A stretch of 5,397 bases of DNA from an uncultured Bacteroidales bacterium (GTDB lineage: Bacteria > Bacteroidota > Bacteroidia > Bacteroidales > Lentimicrobiaceae): NCBI GenBank assembly GCA_937864935.1, contig CALMDN010000066.1:1-5397 (forward strand), in the 5' to 3' direction. Position numbers and translations under genes: made by a program. The notes under the pieces are model-generated. The model saw nothing but the letters and a program-made list of their open reading frames with translations. It was not told the origin of the DNA and ran no database searches. Shown here piece by piece: positions 1 to 5,397 of this stretch (position 1 is the stretch's first letter; each line of letters opens with the position of its first letter).

Positions 1-506
1 GAAGAGGTATTCCCATCACCGAAATCCCAGAACCAGCCGGTAATTGCAGCGCCGGGAGCGGTAAAACTCTCGTCGGTAAAAGCCATGGTCATTCTGTCGT
101 CGCTGGTCGGGAAAAAGCTGAACTGGGCCACACACCCCGCTGTTCCTTGCGAACAGACCGTAAAATCGAGGGTCAGCTCCTGTATTCCGGGCACTATACA
201 AACGGTTTGTACCGCCATTGTGCCGTTGCAATCCGGGGTTGAAACATTTATAAAACCTGGTAAGTTTGATGAAAAGGGAACATTATCCGTATAATATCCA
301 GCTTCATTGGTGTTAACCTGATTGTAATATCCCGGATAATTCAGGCTGTCAAGTGCGATAAAAACAGGCTGGCCGGGAATCGGCAACCCGGTTTGCTGAT
401 TGATTACATGTCCCGAGAGGACAACAAATGGCTGTTGTGCATAAGTCAGCGCAATGCCAAGCAGCAGCATCAACAGCGTAAGGGGTAGTTTTCTGATCGG
501 TTTCAT
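1..506 (-). CDS. Secreted PKD-domain protein, N-terminal part (cut by window edge)
   Basis: The frame opens at the ATG at 506-504 and stays open to the left edge, giving 168 residues; the rest lies outside the window. Residues 1-23 look like a Sec signal peptide: basic start MKPIRK, a Leu-rich core and a likely cut after TYA, before QQ. Residues 28 to about 115 resemble a carboxypeptidase-regulatory-like beta-sandwich (SGHVINQQTGLPIPG, then NEAGYY). A PKD domain starts near Cys125 and shows the hallmark WDFGDG at 160-165. The layout is colinear with the N-terminus of the neighbouring 754-residue protein, down to shared DCN and DF(S/T)xC motifs, so the two are tandem paralogues. By analogy it is probably exported through T9SS, but its C-terminus is not visible. 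A catalytic role cannot be judged; PKD modules usually mediate binding or act as spacers. The gene lies 83 bases downstream of its paralogue and may be co-transcribed with it. Confidence 0.88.
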   Translation of the reverse strand, partial: MKPIRKLPLTLLMLLLGIALTYAQQPFVVLSGHVINQQTGLPIPGQPVFIALDSLNYPGYYNQVNTNEAGYYTDNVPFSSNLPGFINVSTPDCNGTMAVQTVCIVPGIQELTLDFTVCSQGTAGCVAQFSFFPTSDDRMTMAFTDESFTAPGAAITGWFWDFGDGNTS

Positions 507-589
507 AGGTTTGAAAGTTGAACTTTGGATAAATGTAAATAAGTTTCTGTAATAAAGACACAATTCCATTCAATGGTTGCCTGTCAGGA
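507..589 (-). promoter_or_regulatory. Intergenic gap with weak -7-like element
   Basis: This 83-base gap separates the two paralogous PKD genes. On the minus strand, TACATTTA (positions 537-530) matches the Bacteroidota -7 consensus TAnnTTTG at all but the last base, and a TTG lies 23 bases upstream of it. That leaves about 24 bases to the ATG. A short palindrome, CCATTCAATGG (566-576), lies further upstream. It has too small a loop and no following T-run, so it does not support a terminator. The downstream gene could have its own weak promoter or be read through from its neighbour. Confidence 0.25.
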
Positions 590-2854
590 TCAGATTTTTA
601 CAAACCTTCCTGAAAACAAGGCTGTTCCGTTTGCTGACTTCAGCACAATCAGGTAGATTCCCTTTTTCAGGTTTCCTGTGTTGAGCGCTGTAGCGTTGTC
701 TCCGCCTGATGACCAGTTTTTCTCCTGGTAGCAAAGCATACCCTGCGAAGTGTAGATTTCTGTTATCAGATATCCGGCTTCCCTCATGCTGAAACTTAGC
801 TTTAAAGCATCAGTAGCCGGATTTGGCCAGATACCCAATGCCCCCGCATTTGCAGATTCAGGTGAATCAAGCCCGTAAACAGCCGAATGAGATACCTCTA
901 TCAGATTTCCAAGCACCTGGCTGATCGATTCTGTCAGGCTTACCTCAATGCTGTTGCTGTAGATTCCAGCTATTTCAGCACTCAGCTGATAGGTGTCAGG
1001 CGGCAGGCCGTTAAAGGCAAAAGCTCCGTTGGTGTTGGTGTGGGTATAAGCCACAATGTTTCCGCCGCGGCTCAGAAATACGATTCTGTCAGCCGGATCA
1101 AACGGGGCATTGTCCAGACAAACAACACTCCCTTCAATGACTCCCTGACCCGATTCAGAAAGGGACATTTCAGGCATTTTCACATGCGCTTCAAACTGAT
1201 CTCCTGTGAGCAGAACGATGGTTTCGGCCTGCTGCCAGCGGCGCGTTTCTCCGGTGTAACCCGGAATGTATTCCTGATAGCCGGAGGATCCGGGACTCAG
1301 TTCGGCATGCACCACATAATTGCCTTCCATTACCTCCAGGAAGAAATAGTAGCCGTATTCATGGAATTTCCCCGAAGCAACTTCCGACAATTGATTTCCG
1401 GTTTTCCGGAAAAGCCTCACCACAGCCGTATCTCCGGTATGTTCAGGATTGTTGATGGGAAAATTCCCGGCAAAAACCTGTCCACCAAGGTTATAATAGG
1501 CCGGGGTCGTCAGGGTTATACAATAGGTATCTGAGCAATACCCCCCGTTGCCCAGCCCGCTCACCGTCAGGCAAATCTGATAGGTTCCGCTTTCTGCAAA
1601 GGTGTGTTCCGGGTTTCTTACCCAGGAATGATAACCATCACCCATGTCCCAGTACCAGCTGCTGATGTTGGATCCCTCCGAGGCATCGAAGAACTGATAG
1701 TGGTTGATGTTACCGGGCACCGAATCAACCACATAGGTAAAGCCGGCATGACATTCAGTAACCGTGTCACCCACGGTGATTTCCAAACACAGAACATCCT
1801 GACAGTTGGAAAAATTGCTGATCACAACCAGACATACATTGTATATCCCTGCCTGAGGGAAGGTGTGAACAGGCGAAGTCTCGTGAGAGAAAGCAGACCC
1901 GTCGCCAAAATCCCAGATTACCTGATCAATGGCTCCGACAGAGGAATTGTAAAAAGCCAGGGTATTACCCTCAAGCGTTTCATACGAAAAATCAGCATGG
2001 CATTCAGGCAGGGTATCTCCAAGCGTGATGGTTTCACAATAGGTGTCGTAACATTGGGTTGATGAGTCAAAGATGCTCAGACAAACAGGATAACTGCCCG
2101 GATACGCCCAGGTATGCTGGGGATTCGGCTCCTGTGAAGCCGTTCCGTCGCCGAAATCCCAGAAAAACTGATCGGCATTGCCGATAGACATATAGTAAAA
2201 CTGTGTCGTTAGTCCTTGTATATCAAAACTGTACATAGCCTGGCAGTCCCAGGGATCCTCACCGGCAATGACCTCAATGCAACTGTTGCTGGTACAGCCA
2301 AGGGTAGAGTCGGTCATGGTAAGACATACATTGTAAACACCGGGAACAACATATTCGTGAACCGGATCCGGTTCAAAAGAGAAATCTCCATCGCCAAAAT
2401 CCCATATCCATCGTATGGATTCGTTTACCGGAAAGCTCAGGTTGATGAAGTTAAGCCGGAGGGTGTTGTTTGGTTCATAGACAAAAGAGAAGGCAGCCTG
2501 ACAAAGATTTCCGGTCGTGCAGATGGAGAAATCGAAGGTGAAGAAAATTTCGGGATCAGCAACAAAAGGATGAGATTGGAGGGTGGCATTGCAGTCGTAG
2601 GTCCACACGTTCATGATCACGGCCGTATCAAACAGGGCAGAGGGGAATGATATCTGATAAAATCCGTTTTCGCTGGTATACGCTGAGAAGAGGGCCTGTC
2701 CGGGAATCAGTCCCACAGAAACTTCGGCCCCGGGCACCGGAAATCCGGTTTCTGTTGCAGTAACCTGTCCGGCCACATAAACTGTTTCCTGCGCATTGAC
2801 ATTCAATGAGAGAAGGATGCTCAGCATCAACAGTATTAATTGTATTTTTTTCAT
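590..2854 (-). CDS. T9SS-secreted multi-PKD-domain protein
   Basis: This is a complete 754-residue protein of the extracellular or cell-surface type. Residues 1-22 form a signal peptide (MKKIQ, hydrophobic core, NVNAQ). Residues 24 to about 110 form a carboxypeptidase-regulatory-like domain (VAGQV, TGFPVPGA, NGFYQI). Four PKD domains follow at about 118-198, 204-280, 285-363 and 368-449, each with WDFGDG or WDMGDG. Residues 455-560 and 573-635 are two further beta-sandwich-like segments of the Cna-B or carboxypeptidase-regulatory kind. Residues 672-754 are a T9SS type A sorting domain with WPNPATD, a GIYLIVL strand and the end FVKI. Such domains direct passage across the outer membrane by T9SS and are usually removed on export. 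No protease, glycosidase or other catalytic motif is visible, so an adhesin, matrix or scaffold role is inference. The start has a weak purine-rich ribosome site (AAGAG, four bases upstream). The gene follows the sigma-factor pair after 164 bases and precedes a paralogue. Confidence 0.93.
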   Translation of the reverse strand: MKKIQLILLMLSILLSLNVNAQETVYVAGQVTATETGFPVPGAEVSVGLIPGQALFSAYTSENGFYQISFPSALFDTAVIMNVWTYDCNATLQSHPFVADPEIFFTFDFSICTTGNLCQAAFSFVYEPNNTLRLNFINLSFPVNESIRWIWDFGDGDFSFEPDPVHEYVVPGVYNVCLTMTDSTLGCTSNSCIEVIAGEDPWDCQAMYSFDIQGLTTQFYYMSIGNADQFFWDFGDGTASQEPNPQHTWAYPGSYPVCLSIFDSSTQCYDTYCETITLGDTLPECHADFSYETLEGNTLAFYNSSVGAIDQVIWDFGDGSAFSHETSPVHTFPQAGIYNVCLVVISNFSNCQDVLCLEITVGDTVTECHAGFTYVVDSVPGNINHYQFFDASEGSNISSWYWDMGDGYHSWVRNPEHTFAESGTYQICLTVSGLGNGGYCSDTYCITLTTPAYYNLGGQVFAGNFPINNPEHTGDTAVVRLFRKTGNQLSEVASGKFHEYGYYFFLEVMEGNYVVHAELSPGSSGYQEYIPGYTGETRRWQQAETIVLLTGDQFEAHVKMPEMSLSESGQGVIEGSVVCLDNAPFDPADRIVFLSRGGNIVAYTHTNTNGAFAFNGLPPDTYQLSAEIAGIYSNSIEVSLTESISQVLGNLIEVSHSAVYGLDSPESANAGALGIWPNPATDALKLSFSMREAGYLITEIYTSQGMLCYQEKNWSSGGDNATALNTGNLKKGIYLIVLKSANGTALFSGRFVKI
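593..841 (-). other. T9SS type A C-terminal sorting domain
   Basis: Residues 672-754 of the multi-PKD protein form the Por/T9SS sorting signal. It starts with LGIWPNPATD, continues through alternating beta strands (LKLSF, ITEIYTSQG), has the conserved KKGIYLIVL strand and ends RFVKI at the stop codon. This marks the protein as T9SS cargo, so the host should carry the Por/Spr/Gld machinery elsewhere. Type A domains are normally cleaved and the cargo attached to the surface or released. Confidence 0.9.
1508..2503 (-). repeat. Four tandem PKD-domain repeats
   Basis: Four units of 77-82 codons occupy residues 118-449 of the 754-residue protein. The hallmark WDFGDG or WDMGDG is encoded at 2387-2404, 2144-2161, 1898-1915 and 1634-1651. 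Every unit carries Cys at four equivalent places: at its start (118, 204, 285, 368), in the V/I-C-L strand (177, 258, 341, 428), and as a CX4C pair near its end (187/192, 268/273, 351/356, 440/445). Units are joined by short acidic linkers such as GDTLPE and GDTVTE. The DNA has diverged between units, so this is an old protein-level duplication and not a recent perfect repeat. Confidence 0.88.
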
Positions 2855-3018
2855 AGAACTCTTGGTTACTATATTCCGTTAATTTTTTAACAGACTGTTT
2901 ATCAGCTTATTGACTAAGCACATTCCCATAGCTAAAGGAATGATTTGCAGAGTATTAATTATCAATACGTTGCGTCTTTGCGTCTTAGCGTGTTTCTCAT
3001 TTTTTACGGACTATTTAG
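2855..3018. other. Intergenic gap with tandem 8-mer
   Basis: The gap separates the sigma-factor partner gene from the PKD gene. No TAnnTTTG -7 element appears on the minus strand before the PKD start, so its promoter is not identified. No strong terminator is present: CATTCC (2921-2926) pairs with GGAATG (2937-2942) around a ten-base loop, without a T-run. GTATT and AATAC form a second weak stem at about 2952-2968. The notable content is the 8-base tandem repeat at 2971-2994, listed separately. Confidence 0.5.
2971..2994. repeat. Tandem 8-base repeat TGCGTCTT
   Basis: Two perfect copies of TGCGTCTT (2971-2978, 2979-2986) are followed by a degenerate third, AGCGTGTT (2987-2994). On the minus strand this reads as AACACGCT and then AAGACGCA twice. 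From memory, similar GCGTCTTTGCGTCTT strings recur between genes in many Bacteroidota, so this may be one copy of a dispersed genomic repeat. Its function is unknown. Confidence 0.6.
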
Positions 3019-4362
3019 TTAGAATCTGTAAAGCAGCCCTGCCTTGATCCCGAAACTCTGAGGCCTGGTGCGCTGGTTCTGATATACCGGGCGCAGATAG
3101 GTTTTGTAAACCGGTTCGGCCAGCAGGGTGAGGCGGGGCGATACATGCAGTCCGAATCCGGCTGCTGCAGCCAGTTGCCAGTTGGCAGAAACACGCGAAG
3201 GCGTGAGGTTATCAATGGATTCGAGACTGGCGGCAGTATTGCTGAATTGTGCAGAGGGTTCGTCCGACCCTATCATCATCGAAAAAACAGGACCTGCCTT
3301 GATGCTGATGCTGAACAAACGGTTGGCATATAGCTGGTATCCGGCCATCAGGGGTATCTGCAGATAGGTGTAGCGATGCTTCGTGTTGGTTTCATAAGCA
3401 TGACCAATGGAGTCGTACACACCCTCCACCTTCGTCTGAAAGACCACCGTACCGGGATTGGCCGGATCGGGACTGAAAGATACTACCTTGTTGTAGTATC
3501 CCAGGCTGTCATACGAATTGTAGTTGACCACATAGCGGCCATTGTCGTCGCTCAGGCTGATCTCTGCCCCGGTCTCAAGCAGCCAGGCGCCCCTGAAGGT
3601 TGAGAGGCTGAAACCGGCGCTTCTGCTTTGTTTGTGATGCTTGTTCCCATAAGAGATCATGTTCCATGTTCCGTAAATTCCCCCGAGCAGCGGAATGTTG
3701 CCGCGGTGTTTGAAATCGGGTCGGAAGGCATCCCTGAAATGCAGGTTGAATGCAGATGAATAATCCATTCCGGTAAAACTGGCAGGATGGGTTCTCAGTC
3801 GGTTGATCAGATCGGTGCGTAAGGCGGTAAGCTGCACTACTGCAGGGTAGGTTTTATCGGTTGAAACCTCTTTTGTGCTGTACTGGTCTAGGCCGTTTTG
3901 TCTGGCAGGAATGTTGCCTGACTGGGGGATTTCACCGGCTGACGCTGGTTGAGGGTTGTTCAGGGTATTGCCGTATTCTGACTCAGGCAAAGCTGCTATC
4001 AGGGTTTTGCCTTTTCTTTCTTCTGTCTGATTGACTGCATATCCGGTTGTGGAGGTGTTTGAAGGGGCATTCGTTTCAGGTTCAGCTGTCCTGTAATTGC
4101 TTGTTTCCTTTGAAGCCGCTGTTGGTTCGGTGGTGGGATGGCCATCACGTCGCATCCACAGCAGGGCAATACCTGCCAGGAATACCACGGCAATCATCGG
4201 CAGGATGATCTTTCCCGACCGTGAGTAGCCGGTTTGTCTGCTGCTTTCCGTTGCGGACATCCCCGTTTCTATGCGGTCCCACATTCCGGGAGGTGGGGCA
4301 GGGCTGAAATCACCCAGCCCTTCGCTGAACAGTTTGTCAATGTTGTTTCGTTCGTCTTTCAT
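3019..4362 (-). CDS. Membrane partner of ECF sigma factor, with C-terminal outer-membrane barrel-like domain
   Basis: This 447-residue protein is probably the regulator or signalling partner of the sigma factor encoded just upstream. Its ATG overlaps the sigma stop codon (ATGA, 4362-4359), which indicates translational coupling. Residues 1-50 are cytoplasmic and carry the segment LFSEGLGDFSPAPPPGMW. To my knowledge this kind of N-terminus is common in Bacteroidota proteins paired with ECF factors. Residues 51-70 form one uncleaved-looking membrane helix followed by RRD. Residues 72 to about 195 are low-complexity, rich in Ser, Thr, Asn, Pro and Gln. Residues from about 220 to 447 look like a beta-barrel of the OMP_b-brl/PorT-like type, with alternating strands, YTYLQIPLMAGYQ, KAGPVFSMMIG and a terminal strand ending LLYRF with the C-terminal Phe of the BAM signal. 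There is no cysteine at all, so it is not a zinc-binding (ZAS) anti-sigma factor. Anti-sigma activity is inference from context. The C-terminal part could instead be a soluble beta-rich periplasmic domain. Confidence 0.85.
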   Translation of the reverse strand: MKDERNNIDKLFSEGLGDFSPAPPPGMWDRIETGMSATESSRQTGYSRSGKIILPMIAVVFLAGIALLWMRRDGHPTTEPTAASKETSNYRTAEPETNAPSNTSTTGYAVNQTEERKGKTLIAALPESEYGNTLNNPQPASAGEIPQSGNIPARQNGLDQYSTKEVSTDKTYPAVVQLTALRTDLINRLRTHPASFTGMDYSSAFNLHFRDAFRPDFKHRGNIPLLGGIYGTWNMISYGNKHHKQSRSAGFSLSTFRGAWLLETGAEISLSDDNGRYVVNYNSYDSLGYYNKVVSFSPDPANPGTVVFQTKVEGVYDSIGHAYETNTKHRYTYLQIPLMAGYQLYANRLFSISIKAGPVFSMMIGSDEPSAQFSNTAASLESIDNLTPSRVSANWQLAAAAGFGLHVSPRLTLLAEPVYKTYLRPVYQNQRTRPQSFGIKAGLLYRF

Positions 4363-4925
4363 GACTTCACGCTTATGTGTTGCTGGGCCAGTTCGGCCTC
4401 TACCATAATTTTAAGTTTCTTCCGGGCTTTCATCAGCTGGGTTTTTGATGTATTTTCACTGATGTCGAGCATTCCGGCAATCTGTTGATGCGAAAGGTTT
4501 TCAAAAACATAAAGGTTGAAAACCAGGCGATATCCATCGGGCAGCGACTGAACCATCTGAAGCAGTTTCTGCTGCGGCAGGGAAACCATATCAGCGGTGT
4601 CGGGTTCCTCATCGTTCTCTGTTTCCGGGAGATCGGCCCGGGTGCTGAAAAACAGCTGTTTCAGGCTGTCGCGCCTGAAATTGATGGCCTGATTTACCAC
4701 CAGGCGCTTGAGCCAACCTTCAAACGAACCCTTGAAGCCAAACGAATCAAGACGACTGAAGATCTTAATAAAAGCTTCCTGCAACAGGTCCTCTGCTTCT
4801 GCCCGGTTGCGCACATAGCGCAGGCAAATGCCGAACAGTACCCCCGAAAATCGTTGGTACAACTCATATTGCGCCTGCTTATTACCTGATAAACAGTCTT
4901 TTATTAATTTATCATCGCTCCGCAT
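4359..4925 (-). CDS. ECF-type RNA polymerase sigma factor
   Basis: This 188-residue protein directs RNA polymerase to a specific promoter set and has the usual length for an ECF sigma factor. Region 2 spans about residues 24-88, with LFGICLRYVRNRAEAEDLLQ for core binding and -10 recognition, then GWLKRLVVNQAINFRR. An acidic linker follows (about 98-112). Region 4 spans about 119-173, with LPDGYRLVFNLYVFENLSHQ and the helix-turn-helix IAGMLDISENTSKTQLMKAR, which reads the -35 element. Region 3 is absent, as expected for the group. The ATG at 4925-4923 is chosen because CAAGGGA (4936-4930) is a good ribosome site four bases upstream. Another ATG at 4929 is out of frame and closes after five codons. 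The gene leads an operon with the overlapping membrane protein. ECF factors of this layout often activate their own operon, but that is not demonstrated here. The regulon and signal cannot be read from the sequence. Confidence 0.96.
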   Translation of the reverse strand: MRSDDKLIKDCLSGNKQAQYELYQRFSGVLFGICLRYVRNRAEAEDLLQEAFIKIFSRLDSFGFKGSFEGWLKRLVVNQAINFRRDSLKQLFFSTRADLPETENDEEPDTADMVSLPQQKLLQMVQSLPDGYRLVFNLYVFENLSHQQIAGMLDISENTSKTQLMKARKKLKIMVEAELAQQHISVKS

Positions 4926-4929
4926 TCAT

Positions 4930-4958
4930 TCCCTTGTCACAGATCAGACACAAAAATA
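4930..4958 (-). promoter_or_regulatory. Probable -7 element and ribosome binding site of the sigma operon
   Basis: On the minus strand TATTTTTG (4958-4951) matches the Bacteroidota -7 consensus TAnnTTTG exactly, placing the transcript start near 4945 and leaving a leader of about 20 bases. A clear Shine-Dalgarno-like CAAGGGA (4936-4930) lies four bases from the ATG, stronger than most in this phylum. No TTG stands at the usual -33 distance; the nearest is about 27 bases upstream. The promoter may therefore depend on an activator, or be read by another sigma factor. Confidence 0.5.
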
Positions 4959-5009
4959 GGGCTTGGGTTGCCTGAAATCTGCTATCAACGGAATTATTTC
5001 TTACGAAAC

Positions 5010-5021
5010 TCTTTGCAAAGA
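5010..5021. repeat. 12-base perfect palindrome TCTTTGCAAAGA
   Basis: TCTTTGCAAAGA is its own reverse complement. It lies about 52 bases upstream of the -7 element proposed for the sigma operon, a position compatible with an operator for a dimeric regulator. There is no second copy in the window, and a 12-base palindrome can arise by chance in AT-rich DNA. The remainder of 4926-5110 shows no gene; only very short open frames occur. Confidence 0.35.
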
Positions 5022-5110
5022 ACTGGTTGGATTAAAAACCCGATGAAGTGTAGAACGAATGTATCTGATTTACCCGAAAGAATCTGAAGATATACCCGGC
5101 ATAAGTCTTA

Positions 5111-5294
5111 GAGGCTGTTTAAATTTTACGGAACCCAATGAACAGGCAGGTTACGAATAAAATATCACAGTCAAGGGCAAAATCCTGAAAAATTTGTAAA
5201 TTAAAAGATAAATTTTTCAGGATTTTGTCCATTTTATCCAGGTTATTGTTACACCCGCCTGTTGAAAATCGAAATAATAATTTTGAACAGTCTC
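5111..5294. mobile_element. 184-base fold-back MITE, IS5-family (IS1031-type) ends
   Basis: The element has two 85-base arms (5111-5195 and 5210-5294) around a 14-base centre. The left end reads GAGGCTGTTTAAATTT and the right end, reverse-complemented, reads GAGACTGTTCAAAATT: imperfect terminal inverted repeats. Within the arms, AACAGGC occurs 30 bases from the left end and 31 bases from the right end. The innermost 21 bases pair with a single G-T mismatch. TTA directly flanks both ends (5108-5110 and 5295-5297), which reads as a 3-base target duplication. GAG termini with a TNA target are characteristic of the IS1031 subgroup of the IS5 family. There is no room for a transposase, so any movement would need one supplied from elsewhere. 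The whole unit could also form a long hairpin in RNA or single-stranded DNA. Confidence 0.72.
5175..5230. repeat. Near-perfect 21-bp inverted repeat (centre of the MITE)
   Basis: Positions 5175-5195 pair with 5210-5230. Of the 21 pairs, 20 are Watson-Crick and one is G-T (5177/5228); AAAATCCTGAAAAATTT is matched exactly by its reverse complement. The loop is 14 bases, AT-rich. The strong core contrasts with the more diverged middle of each arm, which suggests that the central stem has been conserved or formed most recently. Either strand could fold, but no T-run follows, so a role as intrinsic terminator is doubtful. Confidence 0.85.
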
Positions 5295-5297
5295 TTA

Positions 5298-5397
5298 ATC
5301 TGAAAAAATTTCTTTTCTTTTCTTTGGTTACAATAATTCATATAAATTTGTGTTATTGAATAGTTGAAATAACAGCCAATACAAATAATATATGATA
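5298..5397 (+). promoter_or_regulatory. AT-rich end region with candidate plus-strand promoter
   Basis: TTTG (5323-5326) and TAAATTTG (5343-5350) fit the Bacteroidota -33 and -7 elements with 16 bases between them, slightly shorter than usual. Transcription would run to the right, out of the window. An ATG at 5392-5394 is the only visible start and lacks a Shine-Dalgarno sequence, so no gene is called. A pyrimidine tract of TTTC-type repeats lies just upstream (5309-5325). If the promoter is real, the region between it and the sigma operon is a divergent intergenic region with the MITE inside. Confidence 0.35.

Noticed and set aside
349..573. Minus-strand frame of 74 codons overlapping the start of the partial PKD gene
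   Set aside because: It is out of frame with the signal-peptide-bearing reading that starts at 506 and is colinear with the neighbouring paralogue. It has no domain of its own.
887..1534. Plus-strand open frame of 215 codons inside the multi-PKD gene
   Set aside because: It lies wholly antisense to a gene with clear domains and signals, has no recognisable domain, and is explained by the composition of the coding strand. The same holds for the plus-strand frames at 1604-2062 and 2216-2650.
2862..2877. TTGGTTAC followed by an AT-rich stretch, resembling 5324-5339, as a shared regulatory motif
   Set aside because: One copy covers the ribosome-site region of a minus-strand gene and the other the -33 region of a presumed plus-strand promoter. 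The positions are not equivalent, so the likeness is probably chance.
2921..2942. Inverted repeat CATTCC/GGAATG as terminator of the sigma operon
   Set aside because: The stem is only six pairs with a ten-base loop and no T-run after it on the minus strand.
4485..4889. Plus-strand open frame antisense to the sigma factor
   Set aside because: The minus-strand protein is an unmistakable ECF sigma factor, and the antisense product shows no family features.
4912..4929. Five-codon frame (ATG at 4929) overlapping the sigma start, as a leader peptide
   Set aside because: Its ATG directly abuts the ribosome-binding sequence, too close for normal initiation, and so short a frame is expected by chance.
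5253..5397. Minus-strand frame open from the right edge for about 48 codons, ending at a stop inside the MITE
   Set aside because: The translation is AT-driven, rich in Lys, Ile, Phe and Asn, and its end lies within the mobile element's terminal region. It could be the tail of a gene beyond the window, but nothing supports that.
1..5397. CRISPR array, tRNA, rRNA or riboswitch
   Set aside because: No regularly spaced direct repeats, tRNA-like cloverleaf or conserved RNA core was seen on either strand by eye.

Overview
The window looks like chromosomal DNA from a member of the Bacteroidota (Bacteroidetes). The signs are a C-terminal sorting domain of the type IX secretion system (T9SS), secreted proteins built from PKD domains, an ECF sigma factor coupled to a membrane protein with an outer-membrane-barrel-like C-terminus, and several matches to the Bacteroidota -7 promoter motif TAnnTTTG. 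Genus cannot be fixed from this sequence. All four genes lie on the minus strand, so transcription runs from right to left.

Reading in the direction of transcription: (1) 4925-4359 encodes a complete ECF-type RNA polymerase sigma factor. (2) 4362-3019 overlaps it by four bases (ATGA). It encodes a 447-residue protein with a short cytoplasmic N-terminus, one membrane helix, a long Ser/Thr/Asn/Pro-rich linker and a barrel-like C-terminus ending in Phe. By position and layout it is the probable regulator (anti-sigma-like) or signalling partner of the sigma factor. (3) After a 164-base gap holding a tandem 8-mer, 2854-590 encodes a 754-residue secreted protein: signal peptide, a carboxypeptidase-regulatory-like domain, four cysteine-bearing PKD repeats, two further beta-sandwich-like segments and a T9SS type A sorting domain. 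(4) After 83 bases, 506 to beyond the left edge encodes the N-terminal 168 residues of a colinear paralogue of gene 3. The last two are therefore a tandem pair of secreted or surface proteins. Whether the sigma factor controls them is not shown by the sequence.

The right end (4926-5397) has no convincing gene. It holds the probable sigma-operon promoter and ribosome binding site, a 12-base palindrome, and a 184-base element (5111-5294) whose two 85-base halves form a fold-back structure. The element begins GAG, ends CTC, and is flanked by TTA on both sides. It looks like a miniature inverted-repeat transposable element (MITE) mobilised by an IS5-family (IS1031-type) transposase. To its right is an AT-rich tract with a possible plus-strand promoter aimed off the right edge.

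The two most interesting points are the MITE and the architecture of the sigma-factor partner, which if taken literally would run from cytoplasm to outer membrane in one polypeptide.
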